Below, in pieces: positions 1-6,596 of a stretch of DNA of 6,596 nucleotides; position 1 is the first letter of the stretch, and every line of letters begins with the position of its first letter. Made by a program: the position numbers and the translations under genes. Below the pieces are notes generated by a model. The model saw only the letters and a program-made list of their open reading frames with translations, ran no database searches and was not told where the DNA came from. Source of the stretch: an uncultured Candidatus Competibacteraceae bacterium. GTDB taxonomy: Bacteria; Pseudomonadota; Gammaproteobacteria; Competibacterales; Competibacteraceae. The DNA is taken from NCBI GenBank assembly GCA_937872125.1, contig CALMNY010000259.1:1-6596 (forward strand). The letters run 5' to 3'.

Positions 1-138
1 AATCATAGCGAATTTCGATGAGCATTCCCCATTTCTCACAGCAGTTCTCGTTCCCTATTGCTGATTGCCGTTGCCCGTTGTGCCCTGTTTTGAGGCAATC
101 TGCCTGAACCAGGCACCCGATTGGAGCAAGCAACGAAA
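1..138. other. Intergenic stretch without a recognisable gene
   Basis: I see no supportable coding region here. The bases contain a short perfect hairpin (TGCCTG 101-106, loop AAC, CAGGCA 110-115) and, at 50-85, a loosely repetitive run of GTTGCC/ATTGCC-like words. In many proteobacteria radC lies divergently upstream of coaBC, so a divergent gene may start to the left of the window, but nothing in these bases resembles RadC. The only open frame on the minus strand (36-227) has low-complexity composition and no family resemblance. Confidence 0.5.
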
Positions 139-151
139 AGCCAACTTGGCT
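139..151. promoter_or_regulatory. 13-bp dyad, possible regulator binding site
   Basis: AGCCAA-C-TTGGCT is a perfect inverted repeat of 6-bp arms with a single central base at 145. It lies just upstream of the promoter-like sequence at 170-199, and its centre is about 61 bases before the start site I predict near 206. That spacing is typical of a class I activator site. I do not recognise the cognate regulator. A single 13-bp palindrome can occur by chance, so confidence is low. Confidence 0.25.
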
Positions 152-169
152 CTCGCACCACTGAAAAAA

Positions 170-199
170 TTAAAAAGCAATTAGAAACAAAAATATAAT
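170..199 (+). promoter_or_regulatory. Sigma-70-like promoter ahead of the structured leader
   Basis: A perfect -10 hexamer TATAAT lies at 194-199. A -35-like TTAAAA (4 of 6 matches to TTGACA) lies at 170-175, 18 bases upstream. The segment 160-205 is strikingly AT-rich against its GC-rich surroundings. The predicted start is near G206/G207. The same AT-rich tract could also contain a promoter for the opposite strand. The transcript would run into three hairpins and a T-run (ending about 362) before reaching coaBC. Confidence 0.45.
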
Positions 200-205
200 A
201 AAATT

Positions 206-362
206 GGCCGCTGAATTGCTTTATCAAGAATCAAGGATTCGCGCCCACTCGCCCTATCGGGTTGGAGAGCGGCGCGGATTCGGGCGGCTAACGGGGGCCG
301 CCGTCGCGGACCATGGCGTCCAATCGTGTCATCTCGATGCGCGGTTGGACGCCCTTTTTATT
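206..362 (+). ncRNA. Candidate small structured RNA or attenuated coaBC leader
   Basis: This interval lies between a promoter-like sequence and an intrinsic terminator, and can fold into three consecutive hairpins. Hairpin 1 pairs 235-245 with 271-281 in 11 continuous pairs including two G-U. It contains inner helices 248-250/267-269 and CCC 252-254/GGG 259-261, the latter closing a 4-base loop. Hairpin 2 pairs GGCGGC 283-288 with GCCGCC 297-302. Hairpin 3 is the terminator stem at 315-353. I see no credible protein here: the open frames crossing it are short, lack good starts and resemble no family. I do not recognise a known RNA family. It could be a free-standing small RNA, or the terminated leader of the coaBC transcript, whose ATG is 66 bases past the T-run. 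The folding was done by hand without energy calculation. Confidence 0.4.
315..362 (+). terminator. Intrinsic terminator or attenuator before coaBC
   Basis: GGCGTCCAA at 315-323 pairs perfectly with TTGGACGCC at 345-353. The helix can continue inward for about six more pairs (324-329 with 339-344, including G-U pairs), giving a long hairpin. It is followed by C, five T (355-359), A and two more T, so the hairpin plus T-run has classic rho-independent form on the + strand. It sits about 70 bases before the coaBC start codon with no obvious gene upstream inside the window. It would therefore end a small RNA or attenuate read-through into coaBC. Confidence 0.65.
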
Positions 363-428
363 GGCTTTCGCCAGCCCTTCAAGCTGCGCTAAGCTTGCGG
401 CCAATTCCCATCCGCGAGTTTTCCCCCC

Positions 429-1709
429 ATGCTGCAACCGCTCGCCCACAAACGCATCCTGCTCGGCGTCACCGGCGGCATCGCCGCTTACAAGAGCGTT
501 GATCTGACCCGACGCCTGCGCGAAGCCGGCGCTGAAACGCAGGTAGCGATGACTCCGGCAGCGACCGCGTTCGTCACTCCACTCACTTTCCAGGCGGTAT
601 CTGGCCGGCCGGTCCGCACCGAGTTACTGGACGCCAACGCCGAGGCCGGCATGGGCCATATCGAACTGGCCCGCTGGGCCAATTTGATCCTGATCGCCCC
701 GGCCAGCGCCGATTTCATTGCCCGGCTGGCGCATGGTCTGGCCAATGATCTCCTCAGCACGCTTTGTCTGGCGACCGACCGGCCCATCGCCCTCGCCCCG
801 GCGATGAACCGGCTGATGTGGCAAAACCCTGCGACCCAGGACAACTGTCGGTTGCTGGCGCGGCGCGGGGTAACACTCTGGGGGCCGGGCGTCGGCGAAC
901 AGGCGTGCGGCGAAATCGGCGCCGGGCGGATGCTGGAGCCGCTGGAACTGCGCAATCTCGTCGTCCACATGCTCGGGGTGCGGGAACAGTCCGCGGAATC
1001 GCCGCCCAGGACGCCCCTCGTGGAACCGGCGCTGCTCGGGCCCCATGACCTGCAAGGCTTGACCGTGCTGCTCACCGCCGGCCCGACGCGGGAGGCGCTC
1101 GACCCGGTGCGCTTCATCAGCAACCGCAGCACCGGCCGGATGGGCTTCGCCGTGGCCGAGGCGGCGGCGCAGGCCGGGGCGCGGGTGATGCTGGTCAGCG
1201 GCCCCGTCAGCCTGAAAACGCCGCCCGGCGTCGAGCGGATGGACGTAGAAAGCGCGGTCGAGATGCACGCGGCGGTGATGCAGCGGGTTCGCCAGGCCGA
1301 TATTTTCATCGCTACCGCCGCCGTCGCCGATTATCGCGCCGCCAGTCCCGCTGATCAGAAAATCAAGAAAACCCGCGACGCGCTGACGCTTGAACTGGTG
1401 CGCAATCCCGACATTCTGACGGAAGTCGCGGCGCTGCGTTCACATAGGCCGTTTACGGTCGGCTTCGCCGCCGAAACCCATGATGTAGTGCATTACGCTG
1501 AGGACAAACGCCGCCGCAAAAATCTCGATTTGATTGCCGCCAATCAAGTTGGTGTGGCCGGCAGCGGGTTCGAGAGTGAGCAGAATGAATTACATGTACT
1601 GTGGGAGGGCGGAGAAAAGGTGCTGCCGCTGGCCGATAAAACCCTGCTGGGGCAACAACTGGTCGCGCTCATCGCGGAACGGTATCGAATTGCCAAGGGA
1701 GCGCGGTAA
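429..1709 (+). CDS. coaBC: Bifunctional phosphopantothenoylcysteine decarboxylase/synthetase
   Basis: The product (426 aa) makes two consecutive steps of coenzyme A synthesis: it joins 4'-phosphopantothenate to cysteine (CTP-dependent, CoaB), then decarboxylates the product to 4'-phosphopantetheine (FMN-dependent, CoaC). It is cytosolic. The N-terminal CoaC flavoprotein domain (about 1-190) shows GGIAAYK (16-22), the GHIELARWA segment with the expected active-site His77, PASADFIARL (91-100), the PAMNRLMW signature (124-131) and QACGEIGAGRM (158-168) with the expected catalytic Cys160. The CoaB domain (about 208-426) shows TAGPTREALDPVRFISNRSTG (216-236), AAVADYRA (297-304), KIKK (311-314) and KNLDLIAAN (364-372). 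Length and both domains are complete by comparison with E. coli Dfp. The ATG at 429 puts the N-terminus where E. coli starts, although no clear Shine-Dalgarno precedes it. It is the first gene of a same-strand run; dut follows after 24 nt. Confidence 0.97.
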   Translation: MLQPLAHKRILLGVTGGIAAYKSVDLTRRLREAGAETQVAMTPAATAFVTPLTFQAVSGRPVRTELLDANAEAGMGHIELARWANLILIAPASADFIARLAHGLANDLLSTLCLATDRPIALAPAMNRLMWQNPATQDNCRLLARRGVTLWGPGVGEQACGEIGAGRMLEPLELRNLVVHMLGVREQSAESPPRTPLVEPALLGPHDLQGLTVLLTAGPTREALDPVRFISNRSTGRMGFAVAEAAAQAGARVMLVSGPVSLKTPPGVERMDVESAVEMHAAVMQRVRQADIFIATAAVADYRAASPADQKIKKTRDALTLELVRNPDILTEVAALRSHRPFTVGFAAETHDVVHYAEDKRRRKNLDLIAANQVGVAGSGFESEQNELHVLWEGGEKVLPLADKTLLGQQLVALIAERYRIAKGAR

Positions 1710-1713
1710 GATC

Positions 1714-1734
1714 ATGGACCCGCTACTGCGCTGA
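1714..1734 (+). other. Six-codon mini-ORF overlapping the dut start
   Basis: ATG at 1714 opens a six-codon frame (MDPLLR) whose TGA stop (1732-1734) overlaps the dut ATG (1734-1736) as TGATG. A purine-rich AAGGGAG (1695-1701) lies 12 bases ahead of it, inside the end of coaBC. It could deliver terminating ribosomes to dut by translational coupling. It could equally be a chance ATG, as nothing but the arrangement supports translation. Confidence 0.25.
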
Positions 1735-2207
1735 TGATCACGCCCGTGACCTCCCAAACCATCGAACTGAAAATTCTCAATCCCCGCCTGGGCCAGGACA
1801 TTCCTTTGCCCGCTTACGCGACGGCGGGTTCGGCAGGTCTGGACCTGCGCGCCTGTCTGGCGGAACCGTTGACGGTGCATCCGGGCGAGACCCATCTGAT
1901 TCCCACCGGCCTGGCCATTCACATCAGCGATCCTGGCCTGGCGGCGCTGGTGTTGCCGCGCTCCGGCCTCGGCCACAGGCACGGCATCGTCCTGGGCAAC
2001 CTGGTCGGGCTGATTGACAGCGACTATCAGGGCGAATTGCTGGTGTCGTGCTGGAACCGGGGCCATGCGCCGTTCACCATCGCTGTCGGCGAACGCATCG
2101 CCCAGTTGCTCATCGTGCCGGTGGTGCGGGCCGAGTTCGCCATCGTGCCCGAATTTACCCCCAGTGCGCGGGGAACCGGCGGTTTTGGCCATTCGGGACG
2201 GCATTAA
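1734..2207 (+). CDS. dut: Deoxyuridine 5'-triphosphate nucleotidohydrolase (dUTPase)
   Basis: This enzyme hydrolyses dUTP to dUMP and pyrophosphate, keeping uracil out of DNA and supplying dUMP for thymidylate synthesis. The 157-aa product carries all five motifs of the trimeric dUTPase family in order: AGLDLRA (34-40), PRSGLG (75-80), [11 protein letters not shown] (92-102, with Asp95 the expected catalytic aspartate), GERIAQLL (119-126) and the C-terminal [10 protein letters not shown] (146-155) that closes over the active site. It is close to E. coli Dut along its whole length, with an N-terminus about six residues longer. The ATG at 1734 is the first start in frame, but GTG at 1746 would align better with the family, so the exact start is slightly open. 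There is no strong Shine-Dalgarno, and a mini-ORF stop overlaps the ATG. The gene lies between coaBC and algC, as is common in gammaproteobacteria. Confidence 0.97.
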   Translation: MITPVTSQTIELKILNPRLGQDIPLPAYATAGSAGLDLRACLAEPLTVHPGETHLIPTGLAIHISDPGLAALVLPRSGLGHRHGIVLGNLVGLIDSDYQGELLVSCWNRGHAPFTIAVGERIAQLLIVPVVRAEFAIVPEFTPSARGTGGFGHSGRH

Positions 2208-2210
2208 GCC

Positions 2211-4522
<2,312 letters not shown>

Positions 4523-4548
4523 ACCTGACGCCGGCAAATCCACGGCCA

Positions 4549-5646
4549 TTGAACCTTCATCGTCAACCCCACGGCTCTTCCGGGAGTAGCGCAGTACCGC
4601 CAACCCTGGGGTTTCTGCCCGACTTCTGCGACAATCGCACGGTTTTTCTGATCGTGCTGATTGTCGAGTTGTTAGCCTTTGTTCTGGCGCTGCCCCAAAG
4701 TCGCACACTGGAAAGTTTCTGGACCCAATTGGCGCTGATCTCCCTGTTCATGCAGTGGGTGGCGTTGATGACCGCTCTGATGCTGTGCCGTTGCCGCCGC
4801 TGGCTGGCCGGCTGGCGCCCGCCGACAGTCACCTTGGTCACCTTCAGTATGGTTCAGTTGATCACCCTGCTTTGCTCCCTGCTGATGTTATGGCTGGGCG
4901 CCGACGCCGGGCTGGAGCCTGATCCAGCGGCTGCGCTGCCGATCCTCATCGGCAATCAGGCGATCAGCGGCATCATCACCCTGATGGCGTTACGTTATTT
5001 TTACATTCAGCACCAGTGGAAACAGCAGACCCAGGCCGAAGCGCGCGCCCGTCTGCAAGCTCTGCAAGCCCGGATTCACCCGCATTTTCTGTTCAACACC
5101 CTCAATACTATCGCCAGCCTGATCCGCGGCCACCCCGACCAGGCCGAGCAGGCAGTGCTCGATCTGGCCGATTTGCTGCGGGCGGCGCTGGTTCAGCGCG
5201 ACTCCATCACCCTGCAGGAAGAACTGGAACTGACCCGCCACTATCTCGCCATTGAACGCCTGCGTCTTGGCGACCGGCTACAGGTAGACTGGCGGCTCGA
5301 TGCCGACCTGCCGCTCGATCTGCCGATTCCGGCCCTACTGTTGCAACCCCTGGTCGAAAACGCCATCCATCATGGCGTTCAGCGCCTGTCGGAAGGCGGG
5401 ATCCTGACCGTCGAAGTCAAACGGCGGCCCCACGACTTGCAGATCACGGTCGCTAATCCTCGTCCTGTACTTGAGGACCAACTCCACGGCTCAGGCCGCC
5501 GTCTCGCTCAGGACAACATCCGGCAACGCCTGCAGCTTGCCTATGGGACCCCTGATCCCCTGGACATCGTTGAAACGCCCGGCCACTATCAAGTGGCCTT
5601 CACCCTGCCACTGCCCGTCTGGCCCATGGCTGAGATGAACCGATGA
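4549..5646 (+). CDS. algZ: AlgZ/FimS-type membrane sensor histidine kinase (LytS family)
   Basis: This is a membrane sensor kinase expected to control phosphorylation of the LytTR regulator encoded next to it. From the TTG at 4549 it has 365 aa. The N-terminus carries LGFLPDFCDNR (20-30), resembling the F-I-P-D-(L/F)-C start of Pseudomonas AlgZ. Four hydrophobic segments follow (about 31-48, 60-80, 95-117 and 129-152) with little loop between them, so the sensor is embedded in the membrane. The His_kinase domain has the phosphoacceptor motif IHPHFLFNTLNTIASLI (176-192), presumed His179, and the ATPase part has the N box LQPLVENAIHHG (265-276) and GSGRRLAQDNIRQRL (314-328). The usual DxGxG of the G1 box is absent, with VANPRP (301-306) in its place, as I recall for Pseudomonas AlgZ. 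No ATG lies before the first membrane segment. TTG at 4549 is the best start available but has no clear Shine-Dalgarno; CTG at 4606 behind GGGAG is the alternative. The signal sensed is unknown. Confidence 0.88.
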   Translation: MNLHRQPHGSSGSSAVPPTLGFLPDFCDNRTVFLIVLIVELLAFVLALPQSRTLESFWTQLALISLFMQWVALMTALMLCRCRRWLAGWRPPTVTLVTFSMVQLITLLCSLLMLWLGADAGLEPDPAAALPILIGNQAISGIITLMALRYFYIQHQWKQQTQAEARARLQALQARIHPHFLFNTLNTIASLIRGHPDQAEQAVLDLADLLRAALVQRDSITLQEELELTRHYLAIERLRLGDRLQVDWRLDADLPLDLPIPALLLQPLVENAIHHGVQRLSEGGILTVEVKRRPHDLQITVANPRPVLEDQLHGSGRRLAQDNIRQRLQLAYGTPDPLDIVETPGHYQVAFTLPLPVWPMAEMNR

Positions 5647-6371
5647 ACGTGCTGATCGTTGACGACGAACCCCCGGCGCGCGACCGGTTGCGTGAATTGC
5701 TCAATCGGCTGTCTGACTATGAAACGTGCGGTGAAGCGGGCAACGGGATGGAGGCATTGCGGCTGGCCGCCCGCCTGCAGCCGGACATCGTGCTGCTGGA
5801 TATTCAGATGCCTGGCCTGAATGGTCTGGAAACTGCGCGCCGGTTGGTGGAACTGGTTCAACCGCCCGCCATCATTTTCGTCACCGCCTACGGCGACTAT
5901 GCGCTGGACGCCTTCGACGCCCACGCGGTTGCCTACCTGCTCAAACCGGTCCGGCTGGAACGCCTGGAACAGGCGCTGGCCAATGCCCGCCGGCTCAATC
6001 GCGCCCAACTGGCCAACCTGGCGGCGGAGCCGGTAGCCACTGGCCGTACTCATCTTCGCGTTCGCATCGGTCAGCGGTTGGAATTGATCGCCCTGGCGGA
6101 TGTGTTCTATTTCCAGGCGGATCAGAAATACATCACTGTCCGGCATCGCCATGGCCAGGCGCTGATCGAGGACTCGCTCAAAACCCTGGAAACCGAGTTG
6201 GGGATGCGGGCAGTGCGGGTGCATCGCAATGCGCTGGCGATGACCGCCCAGATCGCGGGACTGGAGAAAACCGCTGATGGCGGCGTTCTGATTTTCCACG
6301 ACATTCCCGACCGGTTGGAGGTCAGCCGCCGCCATCTCACGGTGGTTCGCCAATGTCTGCGGAACCTCTGA
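5643..6371 (+). CDS. algR: AlgR-type response regulator with LytTR DNA-binding domain
   Basis: This is a cytoplasmic transcription regulator, the probable partner of the kinase just upstream, whose TGA overlaps this ATG (ATGA, 5643-5646). The 242-aa product has a receiver domain (about 1-115) with the acidic pair Asp7-Asp8 in IVDDEPPAR, the phosphoacceptor Asp53 in LLDIQMPG (51-58), Thr81 in FVTAYGD and Lys101 in YLLKPVR. A linker leads to a LytTR domain (about 137-238) with LRVRIGQRLELIAL (138-151), FYFQADQKYITVRH (155-168), VRVHRNALAM (191-200) and LEVSRRHLTVVR (225-236). It matches Pseudomonas AlgR (248 aa) from end to end. There AlgR governs alginate genes including algC and algD, type IV pili and other virulence traits; targets here are unknown. 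No terminator is visible between its stop and the tRNA. Confidence 0.93.
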   Translation: MNVLIVDDEPPARDRLRELLNRLSDYETCGEAGNGMEALRLAARLQPDIVLLDIQMPGLNGLETARRLVELVQPPAIIFVTAYGDYALDAFDAHAVAYLLKPVRLERLEQALANARRLNRAQLANLAAEPVATGRTHLRVRIGQRLELIALADVFYFQADQKYITVRHRHGQALIEDSLKTLETELGMRAVRVHRNALAMTAQIAGLEKTADGGVLIFHDIPDRLEVSRRHLTVVRQCLRNL

Positions 6372-6392
6372 GACTGCGAAACGTCAAGAGGC

Positions 6393-6421
6393 TTGTGCCC
6401 CATCGCCAGATTGGCTATATT
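6393..6421 (+). promoter_or_regulatory. Promoter of the tRNA-Thr gene
   Basis: A -35-like TTGTGC (6393-6398) and a -10 TATATT (6416-6421, 5 of 6 matches to TATAAT) are separated by exactly 17 bases. The predicted start is near 6428, about a dozen bases before the mature tRNA 5' end. The -35 keeps only the TTG of the consensus, but spacing, the -10 and position all fit a stable-RNA promoter. Confidence 0.6.
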
Positions 6422-6439
6422 TCCTCGTCAAATTTTCCA

Positions 6440-6515
6440 GCCGGAATAGCTCAGTCGGTAGAGCAACTGATTCGTAATTAGTAGGTCGGAGGTTCGATTC
6501 CTCTTTCCGGCACCA
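6440..6515 (+). tRNA. thrW: tRNA-Thr, anticodon CGT, with encoded CCA
   Basis: This is a 76-nt canonical cloverleaf that reads ACG threonine codons. The acceptor stem is GCCGGAA (6440-6446) with TTCCGGC (6505-6511), and the D stem is GCTC/GAGC with GG in its loop. The anticodon stem ACTGA/TTAGT encloses the loop TTCGTAA, with anticodon CGT at 6473-6475. The T arm is GGAGG-TTCGATT-CCTCT. Discriminator A is at 6512 and the encoded CCA at 6513-6515. It contains one G-U pair in each of the anticodon and T stems, which is tolerated. It resembles E. coli thrW from memory. Genes of this kind are frequent integration sites for phages and genomic islands, which matters for the repeats just downstream. 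Confidence 0.97.
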
Positions 6516-6523
6516 GTAAAAAC

Positions 6524-6556
6524 AAAGGCTTACCCAAACAGCGGTAAGCCTTTTTT
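6524..6556 (+). terminator. Intrinsic terminator after tRNA-Thr
   Basis: GGCTTACC (6527-6534) pairs perfectly with GGTAAGCC (6543-6550) across an 8-base loop, followed by TTTTTT (6551-6556). The A-run 6524-6526 can extend the stem against the first T residues to 11 pairs. It starts 9 bases after the tRNA CCA end, the expected place for a terminator of a single-gene tRNA transcript. Confidence 0.88.
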
Positions 6557-6560
6557 CGTT

Positions 6561-6583
6561 TTGGATAGCAGTTTGGGTAGCAG
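6561..6583 (+). repeat. Tandem 11-base repeats, possible integrase arm sites
   Basis: TTGGATAGCAG (6561-6571) and TTGGGTAGCAG (6573-6583) differ at one base and repeat with a 12-base period, about 45 bases past the tRNA 3' end. Short direct repeats close to a tRNA 3' end are typical of arm-type binding sites for tyrosine integrases that use the tRNA as attachment site, and I recall TGGGTAGCA-like words in such flanks. No integrase gene is inside the window, so this is a suggestion only. Confidence 0.35.
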
Positions 6584-6596
6584 AATTGAGAGTGCT

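Noticed and set aside
204..507. Two short + strand frames (204-392 and 313-507) over the leader
   Set aside because: The first starts with a non-ATG codon. The second starts inside the terminator hairpin and runs into coaBC in another frame. Neither has a Shine-Dalgarno or a family resemblance.
567..575. GCGTTCGTC, one mismatch from the AlgR box CCGTTCGTC
   Set aside because: It lies well inside coaBC coding sequence, in conserved codons (A-F-V-T region). A single near-match of 9 bases is expected by chance.
488..1309. Two minus-strand open frames opposite coaBC (273 and 214 codons)
   Set aside because: They overlap each other and a motif-complete coaBC. Composition is typical of shadow frames.
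5660..5668. GACGAACCC, resembling a reversed AlgR box at the start of algR
   Set aside because: It encodes the conserved Asp-Glu-Pro of the receiver domain, so the protein constraint explains it.
5589..6353. A 254-codon open frame on the minus strand, opposite algR
   Set aside because: Antisense shadow of a complete, recognisable response regulator, with no domain seen.

Overview
The window looks like a stretch of gammaproteobacterial chromosome, roughly 60% GC by eye, with every gene on the + strand. The basis is the gene order coaBC–dut–algC–argB, which is a conserved gammaproteobacterial block, together with close family matches from memory to E. coli or Pseudomonas CoaBC, Dut, AlgC, ArgB, AlgZ and AlgR. 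I cannot fix the genus. The order differs from Pseudomonas, where algZ-algR sits beside argH and hemC, so this is probably another gammaproteobacterial lineage.

Layout. Positions 1-428 hold no convincing protein gene. They do hold an AT-rich promoter-like segment (TATAAT at 194-199), a 13-bp dyad (139-151) and, downstream, three consecutive hairpins of which the last (315-353) is followed by a T-run. This reads as either a small structured RNA of about 157 nt or a leader with an intrinsic terminator/attenuator ahead of coaBC. From 429 to 4522 come coaBC (coenzyme A synthesis), dut (dUTP removal), an algC-type phosphomannomutase/phosphoglucomutase and argB (arginine synthesis), with gaps of 24, 3 and 44 nt. 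From 4549 to 6371 there is a two-component pair of the AlgZ/AlgR (LytS/LytTR) class whose genes overlap by ATGA. A tRNA-Thr(CGT) with its own promoter-like sequence follows at 6440-6515, then a strong intrinsic terminator, then a short direct repeat in the last 40 bases that could mark an integrase arm site of an element starting beyond the window.

How the genes work together. The first four are housekeeping or biosynthetic enzymes. AlgC supplies sugar-1-phosphates for surface polysaccharides. In Pseudomonas, AlgR controls algC, so finding algZR two genes downstream of algC on the same strand is suggestive, although direct regulation here is inference. The protein-coding part is otherwise ordinary. 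The parts most worth a second look are the structured leader before coaBC, the 3' flank of the tRNA, and the placement of algZR directly after argB.
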